From Lachnoclostridium sp. UBA7122 (GTDB lineage: Bacteria; Bacillota; Clostridia; Lachnospirales; Lachnospiraceae): a DNA stretch of 6,747 bases. A program made the translations under genes and the position numbers. The DNA lies in contig DKXQ01000151.1 in NCBI GenBank assembly GCA_002493085.1, positions 1 through 6,747 of the forward strand, in the 5' to 3' direction. Below are positions 1 through 5,155 of this stretch, piece after piece (position 1 is the stretch's first letter; every line of letters starts with the position of its first letter). The notes below the pieces were generated by a model. The model ran no database searches. It saw only the letters and a list, made by a program, of their open reading frames with translations, and was not told the DNA's origin.

Positions 1-53
1 TGTTTAAAGATTAACATGATACATGTATGATGCTGTATATATGCCTTAAAATG

Positions 54-119
54 CCCATACAGAGGTTTTTCTGTCTAAGGCAGTATAATATTTCTGAATA
101 GTTAAAATGTCTGTATGGG
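54..119. repeat. Inverted repeat with each arm preceded by the same octamer
   Basis: CCCATACAGA (54-63) is the exact reverse complement of TCTGTATGGG (110-119). Each arm is immediately preceded by the same direct repeat TTAAAATG (46-53 and 102-109). The 46 bp between the arms include a TATAAT (84-89) with no convincing -35 box. No function can be assigned. It may be an operator pair, or a trace of a small inversion. Confidence 0.45.
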
Positions 120-269
120 AGTTTCAGGGACATTCTGAAGGCATTGGAATATTGTATAACAAATTTTAACTGGATTTTTGCCAGCAAATCCTCTTCTATA
201 TATTATCCTTTTCCAATAATTTTCATACCATTTTCCATATTTATATTCACTTTTTATCACTGCTGTCAT
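102..269 (-). CDS. Possible 55-aa hypothetical protein (doubtful)
   Basis: This is a leftward ORF starting with MTAVIKSEYKYGKWYENYWK and ending in PETPIQTF. The start at 269 is chosen because AGGTG lies 4 nt upstream (274-278). An in-frame ATG at 332 would give 76 aa but has a poorer ribosome site. The product would be basic and aromatic-rich (several Y and W), with no membrane segment or recognisable domain. Its 3' end runs into the repeat at 54-119. It could be a real small protein, a fragment of a larger lost gene, or chance. Confidence 0.2.
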   Translation of the reverse strand: MTAVIKSEYKYGKWYENYWKRIIYRRGFAGKNPVKICYTIFQCLQNVPETPIQTF

Positions 270-488
270 AATACACCTGTTAAGATGAAATACTTTTCTT
301 GCAAAAGAAAACTTCTTATGGAGCAGTCCCATCCCTGAAAGCTTTTTTCTTCCATATTTGTTCTTTCTTATAAAACAGAAAAGGATTTAAAAACAAGTTT
401 TTCTTTGTAGTCTTACACCCATACAATTTAATACAACCTTCAAACTAAAGCCAAGCTACCATGATACAAGTTTTATATTTTTTATGCC
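270..488. other. Intergenic stretch without an assignable gene
   Basis: This is AT-rich sequence between the doubtful small ORF and the kinase terminator. The only local structure seen is a 7-bp hairpin, TTTTCTT (294-300) with AAGAAAA (305-311). No convincing promoter, RNA gene or coding region was seen on either strand. Confidence 0.5.
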
Positions 489-526
489 AAAAAAAACAGG
501 CTATGGATTTCTACTCCATGGCCTGT
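489..526 (-). terminator. Intrinsic terminator of the HipA-like kinase gene
   Basis: Arms 496-507 and 515-526 pair over 12 bp with a single G-T wobble around a 7-nt loop. On the minus strand the stem is followed at once by a run of T residues (complement of A489-A496). It begins about 11 bp beyond the kinase stop codon, which is ideal placement for Rho-independent termination of that gene. Confidence 0.85.
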
Positions 527-536
527 CTTGCTTTAG

Positions 537-1985
537 TTATTCATGTTCCCATATATCTTCATACAAAGTGTCTGTTACAATACATATATCCATATATAAG
601 TTGTGGAACATATCTAACCCGACACTTATATCTTCTTCTGGCATTTCAATGCCATTTTTTTCGCAGGAAATTTCCATAGTGTCCATATATATTATAATAT
701 CAATGAAATCTTCCCCTTCATGGACAGTTGCCCGTACAGACACATGGTTGTCTTCCCCAATCTCTTCCATAACAGATGAAAATACATGCATACTGTATAA
801 TTTATCTTTTAATAAAGCTGACATTTTGAGTTCCTTAGCATTATCAAAAAACCAGTCCTGCTGTACATCTGTCTTTGGTACAAATACATCCTTTGTCTGC
901 AACTTCTCCCCTTTGAGGATTGCTTTAATCTGCTGGTTAACCATTTCCTCTAGCTTTTGTACCCTCCATGGTTCAAAATCCTGGTTTCCACGAAAGGAAA
1001 ACTCAAATCCCTGTAAGTTGATAACTTCACTTCGTATCTTGGAGGTAAGCATCTGCTGTCCCATTCTTGTGAAATCATTTCCAATTTGAGGTCCATAATC
1101 AAGAAGTTTCCTGCCTATGTCATCAAATTCCTCTTTTGTGACATAGGGAAGCATGGACAAATTGAAGTCAAAATTAGGGGCAATACCTTTAACTTCCTGT
1201 GTATCGTTATCAATGAGTACCCCGATATTGCCAAGATGCCTGTCAACATTAAAAGTAATGGCATCCAGAACCAGCATTCTCTGGAATTTTTCAAGACATC
1301 CCAGCTTGTCAAAGAATTGTAAAAGTTCTTCCATAGTGGTATTTTTGTCCACAAGTTTCCTTAAAGGGACGAAACCAGTTTCTTCATTAGTGAAAGACCT
1401 GCATTTTGTTGCTGTTTCTTTATGCAGTTTTACAACTGTATACCTGACACTCCCTGGATCTGCATGGTTTATAATTTCAGAGGCAAGTGCTTCACAGTAT
1501 GGTTCAAGACCTGCATTGTATGCACCAGATGCCCCTCTCTTGTAAAGATAAATATTCCCATCTTCTTTTCTCCAGCATTTGCGAAAAGAACCATCGGTTG
1601 TCAGTTCAGGTGAAGTGCTGCTCATCTGGATTCCATATAATCCAAGCCCTTCAAATGCCAGTTTTGAAACTGTATCGTTAAATTCATTTCTGTAAAATGA
1701 AACATCATCCCATGATATTTCTTCATCATCCTTTTTCAGCCAGTAAGAATCATTAATGGAAGCAGCATGTGTAATCCTGATAAATCCTTCTGTTGTTTCG
1801 CATCCACAATCTTCCATAAGTCTTTTCAAATGATGGTTATGCTTAAATGCCTTTCGGTCTTCAAGCCATTCATTTATCTCAAATTTCCCAGTGGGAAGTA
1901 TGGCATTCTGGTGTAATAGTTTCCATCTTCCATCCTTCCTGCTGATGGAAGCAGCTATAGTATCTTTATTCATTAAATAATACAT
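537..1985 (-). CDS. HipA/CtkA-type serine/threonine kinase family protein (482 aa)
   Basis: The product is a probable cytosolic Ser/Thr protein kinase of the HipA/CtkA fold. Visible signatures are a glycine-rich region with a likely ATP-binding lysine (K149 in YLYKRG), the catalytic loop NVDRHLGNIG (246-255, with D248 and N253), and a DFG-like metal-binding segment APNFDFNL (269-276, D273). Residues 72-100 (HAASINDSYW... to FYRN) form a conserved stretch typical of Firmicutes HipA-like proteins. The last 100 or so residues extend beyond the kinase core and match no domain I recognise. The start at 1985 has AGGAGG (1993-1998) at 7-nt spacing. The stop is followed by a strong terminator, so the gene appears monocistronic. 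Classical HipA is the toxin of a toxin-antitoxin pair, but no small HTH (HipB-like) gene lies next to this one, so a toxin role is uncertain. The substrate cannot be read from the sequence. Confidence 0.88.
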   Translation of the reverse strand: MYYLMNKDTIAASISRKDGRWKLLHQNAILPTGKFEINEWLEDRKAFKHNHHLKRLMEDCGCETTEGFIRITHAASINDSYWLKKDDEEISWDDVSFYRNEFNDTVSKLAFEGLGLYGIQMSSTSPELTTDGSFRKCWRKEDGNIYLYKRGASGAYNAGLEPYCEALASEIINHADPGSVRYTVVKLHKETATKCRSFTNEETGFVPLRKLVDKNTTMEELLQFFDKLGCLEKFQRMLVLDAITFNVDRHLGNIGVLIDNDTQEVKGIAPNFDFNLSMLPYVTKEEFDDIGRKLLDYGPQIGNDFTRMGQQMLTSKIRSEVINLQGFEFSFRGNQDFEPWRVQKLEEMVNQQIKAILKGEKLQTKDVFVPKTDVQQDWFFDNAKELKMSALLKDKLYSMHVFSSVMEEIGEDNHVSVRATVHEGEDFIDIIIYMDTMEISCEKNGIEMPEEDISVGLDMFHNLYMDICIVTDTLYEDIWEHE

Positions 1986-2033
1986 TTATGCACCTCCTGC
2001 TATTGGCTATGTTGGCAACTCCATAACTTAGTA

Positions 2034-2051
2034 TGAACACAATGGTGTTCA
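2034..2051. promoter_or_regulatory. Palindrome upstream of the kinase gene, candidate operator
   Basis: TGAACAC (2034-2040) and GTGTTCA (2045-2051) are perfect 7-bp arms around AATG. The site lies about 50 bp upstream of the kinase start codon, a typical operator position. The GAAC-N-GTTC form resembles Gram-positive LexA boxes, but the spacing between GAAC and GTTC here is 8 nt rather than the usual 4, so that identity is not claimed. No clear -35/-10 pair was found for the gene. Confidence 0.45.
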
Positions 2052-2121
2052 ATTCTTTAGTAACTTTAGTTCCACTAAAAACCCTGTCACTTCCTCCTCT
2101 TCTTTTTATTTTATCAAAATT

Positions 2122-2163
2122 GGGCATAATACCCCAACTTCTTTAAGTTGGGGATGAATGCCC
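2122..2163. repeat. Left-end hairpin of the IS200/IS605-like element
   Basis: The inner stem CCCCAACTT (2132-2140)/AAGTTGGGG (2145-2153) has loop CTTT. An outer stem GGGCAT (2122-2127)/ATGCCC (2158-2163) is separated from it by a 4x4 internal loop. The two-tier structure is perfect in both stems. A sibling is at 3767-3812. Confidence 0.75.
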
Positions 2164-2236
2164 TTATACAAAAAATAAATAATTCAGAGGAAGACTTCTG
2201 TTATGCCATATTAAATGGCTATTCGCTGCGATAATC

Positions 2237-2456
2237 AGTTTATTCTTTATCCCTATGTAAAGGTGGCAACCACCTTTACATAAACAGGAAACAGAATAAA
2301 CTATCTTAGCATCCACCATAGACTTTGGAACAGTGGATAAATACCCACTGGACACACGATATAGCTATCCAGTGCATGAAACTTGGCATCATTCATGGTG
2401 ACGACTATATCAATGTCTCTACTCAATGGTTTTTGTGTGGACACAGCTTTGCTGTG
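2237..2456 (+). ncRNA. Candidate structured RNA, HEARO/omega-RNA-like, no adjacent nuclease
   Basis: Dense, mutually compatible stems are seen. The outer 10-bp stem is AGTTTATTCT (2237-2246)/2293-2302, enclosing a 13-bp stem 2254-2266/2270-2282 with a CAA loop. Then come ATCCAC/GTGGAT (2311-2316/2333-2338), CACTGG/CCAGTG (2346-2351/2369-2374), CATGAA/TTCATG (2375-2380/2392-2397) and CACAGC/GCTGTG (2442-2447/2451-2456). The loop of the CACTGG hairpin contains GATATAG (2358-2364), complementary to CTATATC (2405-2411), which would form a pseudoknot. A leading long hairpin, then a compact multi-stem core with a pseudoknot, inside an IS200/IS605-like element, is the architecture of HEARO/IscB omega RNAs, which carry a guide at their 5' end (here it would lie just before 2237). 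This is an inference from architecture; no covariance search was possible. ORFs crossing it are best regarded as spurious. Confidence 0.5.
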
Positions 2457-2503
2457 GACTCAATAACTCCTGTTATAGAATTTAGGGCTTGCATTTCCAC
2501 AAT

Positions 2504-2525
2504 CCCCGACTTCTATAAGTCGGGG
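2504..2525. repeat. Right-end hairpin of the IS200/IS605-like element
   Basis: CCCCGACTT (2504-2512) pairs perfectly with AAGTCGGGG (2517-2525) around loop CTAT. It differs from the left hairpin by a compensated A-T to G-C pair, showing selection on the stem rather than the sequence. With the TTATTG after it there is no long U-run, so it is unlikely to be primarily a terminator. Confidence 0.7.
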
Positions 2526-2552
2526 TTATTGACCCTTGTTTGTTCCATCGGT

Positions 2553-2615
2553 TAATTGTAACATAAAAAGATATACTAAATCAAATATCCCTCCTCTTCT
2601 TCATAGTTACAATTA
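2553..2615. promoter_or_regulatory. 10-bp inverted repeat, candidate paired operator
   Basis: TAATTGTAAC (2553-2562) and GTTACAATTA (2606-2615) are perfect reverse complements separated by 43 bp. The 8-bp core TAATTGTA/TACAATTA recurs as the arms of the inverted repeat upstream of the clpX-like gene (5890-5897/5930-5937), hinting at a shared binding protein. Between the arms, the minus strand carries AAGAAGAGGAGG (2590-2601), a Shine-Dalgarno-like sequence with no usable start codon after it. Confidence 0.4.
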
Positions 2616-2904
2616 GAATATGCTGTCTTAAACCATTCCTGTTTTAAAGCAGTAGTATCCTGGCTTTTTCTCATGTCCTTTTAAATTTTAGAAAAATATA
2701 TGAAATCTATGGATATATTGCAGAAAAAAGAAGAGGATGAAGCAGAAAATTTAAAATAAATAAAAAGCATACAGATTGTATACCTTTTTTAGATTGGTGA
2801 ATTTTAAAAAAAGTGTGACCACAAAATAGCAAACTTCTTATTTTTTAGATTTAGTAGATTTCCAGTCATATTAATGTTAAAATAAAGAAAGGCAGGATGA
2901 AAAT
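2616..2904. other. Intergenic stretch with a possible 19-codon coding remnant
   Basis: Little is recognisable here. A short rightward frame 2700-2759 encodes MKSMDILQKKEEDEAENLK and is preceded by an in-frame stop at 2682-2684. Its acidic, purine-rich codons look like the tail of a lost gene, but it has no ribosome site. A weak hairpin with T-run follows at 2767-2790. No convincing promoter for the gene at 2905 was found. Confidence 0.35.
2767..2790 (+). terminator. Weak terminator-like hairpin
   Basis: GCATACA (2767-2773) pairs with TGTATAC (2777-2783) apart from one mismatch, around a 3-nt loop, and is followed by CTTTTTT (2784-2790). It lies just after the short acidic coding remnant ending at 2759. 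The stem is AT-rich and short, so efficiency would be low. Confidence 0.35.
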
Positions 2905-3258
2905 ATGGTTAAATTGGATAAGCAGACAAAACGAAGACTTGTTGATTTGTGCAAAAAGGAAAATGATGAAGCCATAAAACAGGAACTAGAAGCAAGAGGA
3001 GGAGATTTTTTAAATATATCTAAAAATTCCATTATGGTAATACCTTGTAACAGGAGAAAAATGCAGAGGATTATTAAAAAAACTTTAAAAATGTTACCAC
3101 AGGAGTACACCATGAATATTCATGAAATTTTGGATGGAAAAAACTTAACCCCAATTGCATATCAAGGAATAACATTTGAATGGGTTTACATGACTGAACA
3201 TTCGCTTTTAAATACATTGTATGCTTTATCGCATTTAGACAAAGGATATTATTCATAA
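2905..3258 (+). CDS. Hypothetical protein (117 aa)
   Basis: No family is recognised. The N-terminal 60 or so residues are strongly basic and mostly helical (MVKLDKQTKRRLVDLCKKEN), with a second basic run NRRKMQRIIKKTLK around 49-62. This may suit nucleic-acid or phosphate-backbone contact. The C-terminal half is more neutral and aromatic (FEWVYMTEHSLLNTLYALSH, 91-110). There are no signal peptide or membrane segments. The ATG at 2905 is preceded by GAAAGGCAGGA (2887-2897), a moderate ribosome site; an upstream ATG at 2897 is in another frame and soon stops. The gene converges with the leftward gene at 3253-3543, and the two 3' ends overlap by 6 bp. Codon choice is consistent with the host style. 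Confidence 0.65.
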   Translation: MVKLDKQTKRRLVDLCKKENDEAIKQELEARGGDFLNISKNSIMVIPCNRRKMQRIIKKTLKMLPQEYTMNIHEILDGKNLTPIAYQGITFEWVYMTEHSLLNTLYALSHLDKGYYS

Positions 3259-3543
3259 CTGGAATCCTTCAAATGAAACAGGAATTAAGTAGGAGAACTT
3301 TATGTTGTTAAAAAAAATATACACATTTGGATGTGGAACTTCATAAATTTCAAATCCCTCCATATTATAACCATCATTTGCAATATATTGTAATACATAT
3401 AGCAATTCTTGGAAATCAGTTTCCTCTCCCATTTCTATAAAATCTTCAATAAAACATTCCAATTCATAGTCATAAAATCCAATATCATTTTTAAGTAATT
3501 CGTTTGCAATATCTATAATTTTGTTGTTCATATTCCCCTTCAT
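3253..3543 (-). CDS. Small acidic hypothetical protein (96 aa)
   Basis: No family is recognised. It has a strongly acidic N-terminal helical half (IIDIANELLKNDIGFYDYEL, then ECFIEDFIEMGEETDFQELL) and a more beta-like, aromatic C-terminal part (GFEIYEVPHPNVYIFFNNIK). Two starts are possible: 3543, with AAGGG about 11 nt upstream, or 3531 (MNNKII), with AAGGGG only 3 nt upstream. The longer form is given. There are no membrane segments or signal peptide. Its stop overlaps the stop of the convergent 117-aa gene. The opposite charges of the two products (basic 117 aa, acidic 96 aa) are notable, but a functional pairing is speculation since they are not co-transcribed. Confidence 0.6.
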   Translation of the reverse strand: MKGNMNNKIIDIANELLKNDIGFYDYELECFIEDFIEMGEETDFQELLYVLQYIANDGYNMEGFEIYEVPHPNVYIFFNNIKFSYLIPVSFEGFQL

Positions 3544-3591
3544 AAATTAACATTCCCTTCTTCACATATAAAATCACAAAAAAGTTTATTT

Positions 3592-3672
3592 TTAAACCTT
3601 ATAATTATTATATTGTTTCCACTCTTCTTCCATCCTTCTTCTAGACTTTTGATATTTTTCTTCGTTGTTCAT
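3592..3672 (-). CDS. Possible 26-aa peptide or gene remnant
   Basis: This short leftward frame starts MNNEEKYQKSRRRMEEEWKQ. The E/K/R/W/Y-rich composition looks coding rather than random. AAAGGAAAGG lies upstream but fits better an overlapping ATG 10 nt earlier in another frame (MTKHEQRRKISKV), so the ribosome site is ambiguous. It ends 48 bp before the start of the 96-aa gene on the same strand, so the two could share a transcript. It may be the end of a truncated gene or a leader peptide. Confidence 0.25.
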   Translation of the reverse strand: MNNEEKYQKSRRRMEEEWKQYNNYKV

Positions 3673-3766
3673 GTTTTGTCATAACTATTATCCTTTCCTT
3701 TAACATTATTGCAAAATTCTTAATTTCTTTCTATTTAATATGGCTGATTTCAATATGATAGTATTG

Positions 3767-3825
3767 TTTTATCAAGATTTAGGCAGAATACCCCAACTTC
3801 TATAAATTGGGGAGTGCGATAATCA
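3767..3825 (+). repeat. Shortened second copy of the IS200/IS605-like left end
   Basis: TTTTATCAA (3767-3775), an AATACCCCAACTT arm and the loop/stem to 3812 match the left end at 2109-2153 almost base for base. The hairpin is 3791-3799/3804-3812 with one C-A mismatch. The 11-mer TGCGATAATCA (3815-3825) follows immediately; it also occurs at 2227-2237, where 73 bp separate it from the hairpin. This copy therefore looks like a left end with an internal deletion and no RNA core or right end. Confidence 0.6.
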
Positions 3826-3866
3826 AATTTACCAATATAAAACTTATATATCATATCATAAAATCA

Positions 3867-3896
3867 TTGACATTTTAGTATGTTAAAATGTATAAT
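3867..3896 (+). promoter_or_regulatory. Sigma-A type promoter, perfect consensus boxes
   Basis: TTGACA (3867-3872) and TATAAT (3891-3896) are exact consensus hexamers separated by 18 bp. Transcription would start near 3903 and run into the leader and 23-codon ORF at 4010. It is the best promoter in the window and directly abuts the shortened left-end repeat. Confidence 0.8.
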
Positions 3897-3902
3897 ATTA
3901 GT

Positions 3903-4009
3903 ATGATTATAGTTATACCTTGCAAAGGTGTATGAGTAGAAATAGAACGATACATTAACATAGTATTAACAACAGGATAAATATTCCTGTATCAAAGGAG
4001 GATATAAGT
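3903..4009 (+). promoter_or_regulatory. Structured 5' leader with two hairpins
   Basis: Just after the predicted transcription start, TATACCTT (3914-3921) pairs with AAGGTGTA (3925-3932) around GCA, with one G-U pair; this may be a 5'-stabilising hairpin. A second hairpin, ACAGGA (3972-3977)/TCCTGT (3985-3990), ends 5 nt before AGGAGG (3996-4001), close enough to influence ribosome access. No known riboswitch class was recognised. Confidence 0.45.
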
Positions 4010-4081
4010 ATGTTGCAAAACATAAGGTTCATTCAGGATAAACTGAATGGAAAAACAAAAACAGAAGTTTCCATGGGATGA
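4010..4081 (+). CDS. 23-aa small ORF with excellent RBS
   Basis: ATG at 4010 follows AGGAGG (3996-4001) at 8-nt spacing and a consensus promoter. The peptide starts MLQNIRFIQDKLNGKTKTEV and ends with SMG. It is hydrophilic and slightly basic with no membrane helix, so it does not look like a type I toxin. The stop overlaps the left arm of a terminator-like hairpin. Two readings are possible: a genuine small protein or leader peptide in a compact RNA of about 200 nt, or the 5' stub of a gene whose remainder was lost. The complete promoter-RBS-ORF-terminator set favours a real transcript. Confidence 0.5.
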   Translation: MLQNIRFIQDKLNGKTKTEVSMG

Positions 4082-4104
4082 ATAGCTTCCAATGTTTTCT
4101 TTTT
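4072..4104 (+). terminator. Terminator-like hairpin after the 23-codon ORF
   Basis: CATGGGA (4072-4078) pairs with TCCAATG (4088-4094) except for one G-A mismatch, and is followed by TTTTCTTTTT (4095-4104). The stem is short but the T-tract is good. It would end the transcript begun near 3903. Confidence 0.45.
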
Positions 4105-4213
4105 AAACAACTATATTATATAATCTTCTTCTCTATAATTTACATCTCCAAAATTCTAAGAAAATACTCCCCTCCTATGTCTATTTCCCTGAAATCCAAC
4201 TATCCAATATTTC
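4105..4213. other. Intergenic stretch, nothing recognised
   Basis: This is AT-rich spacer between the short transcription unit and the promoter of the 212-aa gene. No ORF with a ribosome site or stable stem was seen. Confidence 0.4.
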
Positions 4214-4222
4214 TGTTATAAT
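4214..4222 (+). promoter_or_regulatory. Extended -10 promoter for the 212-aa gene
   Basis: TG-T-TATAAT (TG 4214-4215, TATAAT 4217-4222) is an extended -10 element. No good -35 hexamer sits 16-18 bp upstream, which extended -10 promoters tolerate. The start codon at 4269 lies about 40 nt beyond the predicted transcription start. Confidence 0.5.
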
Positions 4223-4268
4223 AAATAAAAAAACAAGCAGAAAAATTGTTATACTAGGAGGAGGATAT

Positions 4269-4907
4269 ATGGGAGAGGTAATTCCTTTTGAAAAATTGAA
4301 GAAAAAGAAGAATGAATTTAACCCAAATGAGAAAAATTCCAGAATAATAACAGAAAATGCAACTACAGAATATCCCAAAGTGCTGGATTCACTAAAGGAG
4401 GGCAGCAGTATTGATATTGATTATGCAGACATGGAACCAGATGAGAAGATAGAATATTGGAAAAATATAGAAAAAGAAGAGGAGGAGAGGTTCCGATGTA
4501 AATACAGCGATGTTCTGGCAGCAGTACCTGTTAGTGCTGGTGAAAAAATGCAGTATTTTGCTAAAGTTATGCTTCAGCTTCTCCCTGATACATTCCATAG
4601 AAGCTGGGATGCAAGATTCGATACATGGATGGACTTCTGCCAGTTCTATATTACTGGTTTTGATTCTGCTTACAGTGACTATATCAAAGCGAACAAAGAG
4701 TTTGAGCAGCCATATCAGTATAAATTTAAAGAAATGGCAGCAGAAAAGTTGGAAGAGGAGTTGGTTGATTGCTTAGAAAAAATAGTTGAGAAATGCCCTG
4801 AGAAAAAAGAAGAGGATAAGACAGCAATGATGTATCAGGCTGCCAAATTATTTGAATTACAAGAACTATTATCTGATCTATTTTACATGGAAGTAACAAA
4901 AGACTAA
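4269..4907 (+). CDS. Hypothetical charged helical protein (212 aa)
   Basis: No family is recognised. ATG 4269 is preceded by a strong AGGAGGAGG at 4256-4264. Residues 1-75 are lysine/glutamate-rich and probably disordered (FEKLKKKKNEFNPNEKN near 7-23, then an EKEEEERFR run at 68-76). Residues 77-210 look like an alpha-helical domain with many aromatics (RSWDARFDTWMDFCQFYITG, 111-130) and an amphipathic, possibly coiled-coil helix around 151-178. There are no transmembrane or signal segments, so it is probably cytosolic. It has its own promoter and is followed by a hairpin and the octamer repeat array. This context allows, but does not prove, a DNA-segregation or copy-control role as a repeat-binding protein. 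No helix-turn-helix or ribbon-helix-helix motif is evident by eye. Confidence 0.75.
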   Translation: MGEVIPFEKLKKKKNEFNPNEKNSRIITENATTEYPKVLDSLKEGSSIDIDYADMEPDEKIEYWKNIEKEEEERFRCKYSDVLAAVPVSAGEKMQYFAKVMLQLLPDTFHRSWDARFDTWMDFCQFYITGFDSAYSDYIKANKEFEQPYQYKFKEMAAEKLEEELVDCLEKIVEKCPEKKEEDKTAMMYQAAKLFELQELLSDLFYMEVTKD

Positions 4908-4942
4908 AAAAAAGCCAGAGGGGCAGCAGAACACTGCCCTTC
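4906..4942 (-). terminator. Hairpin with A/T tract, terminator for leftward transcription
   Basis: Positions 4918-4926 pair with 4934-4942 over 9 bp (one G-T wobble) around a 7-nt loop. A run of A4906-A4913 lies on the left, so leftward transcripts, such as from the signal peptidase gene, would see a stem, TGGC and then a T-tract. For the rightward 212-aa gene the hairpin lies 10 bp after the stop but has no T-run after it, so termination in that direction would be poor. Confidence 0.55.
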
Positions 4943-4966
4943 CATCTTCAAAACAATTATTAACAT

Positions 4967-5086
4967 GTCTACAATACTACATAATTACTTGTCTGCAAAA
5001 CTACCTGTAAATGCAAATACAGGTCTATTAGTCTACATGTTTACAAATCTACATGTCTACTAGTTTATATTCCTACCAGTCTACAA
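4967..5086 (+). repeat. Tandem array of fifteen 8-bp repeats (consensus GTCTACAW), candidate partition site or iterons
   Basis: Read in strict 8-bp register from 4967, all fifteen units align without a gap. Good units are GTCTACAA (4967, 5079), GTCTACAT (5031), ATCTACAT (5047), GTTTACAA (5039) and GTCTACTA (5055). Column 4 is T in 14 of 15, column 5 is A in 14 of 15, and column 6 is C in 12 of 15; the remaining columns drift. The left half (4975-5022) is more degenerate than the right half. It lies in non-coding DNA between a 212-aa gene and a gene stub. Known analogues are the 8-bp repeats flanking repB/repC in enterococcal pheromone plasmids such as pAD1, and the heptad arrays bound by omega protein of pSM19035. 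Both act in plasmid partition/copy control. The assignment is by analogy. Confidence 0.75.
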
Positions 5087-5155
5087 AAATAACATTTTTT
5101 AAAAAATATAAGAAAATCCAAAGAAAATGAACAAAAAAAGAAGAGGAGGGATGGT

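Larger units (their letters stand above)
2109..2537 (+). mobile_element. Non-autonomous IS200/IS605-like element with RNA-like interior
   Basis: Two near-identical 9-bp hairpins with 4-nt loops, beginning CCCCAACTT and CCCCGACTT, bracket about 0.4 kb that has no credible protein gene. Subterminal hairpins without terminal inverted repeats are the hallmark of the IS200/IS605 superfamily, whose TnpA Y1 transposase recognises them. Both hairpins are followed 7 nt later by CCCTT. The left flank starts TTTTATCAA, which resembles a T-rich target/cleavage tetranucleotide context. A second, shortened copy of this left end occurs at 3767-3825, supporting mobility. No tnpA, tnpB or iscB ORF is present, so movement would require a protein from elsewhere. 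Exact ends are estimates. Confidence 0.55.

Noticed and set aside
484..1089. 201-codon rightward open frame
   Set aside because: It lies antisense to the HipA-like kinase, which has clear catalytic motifs, an RBS and a terminator. The frame has no ribosome site and a low-complexity Ser/Ile-rich product.
2049..2090. 13-codon GTG ORF upstream of the kinase as a HipB-type antitoxin
   Set aside because: It is too short, has no HTH, and the Shine-Dalgarno is only 2 nt from the GTG.
2132..2153. Simple intrinsic terminator
   Set aside because: The GC stem is strong but no T-tract follows in either direction, and the same structure recurs at transposon-like ends.
2325..2555. 76-codon rightward frame across the structured element
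   Set aside because: It has no ribosome site, no resemblance to TnpA, TnpB or IscB, and crosses several perfect stems and the right-end hairpin, so it is better explained as part of a non-coding RNA.
4510..4776. 88-codon frame inside the 212-aa gene
   Set aside because: It is an out-of-frame overlap with no ribosome site, while the 212-aa frame has an excellent one and a promoter.
4967..5086. CRISPR array
   Set aside because: The repeat is 8 bp and contiguous with no spacers; no cas genes are present.
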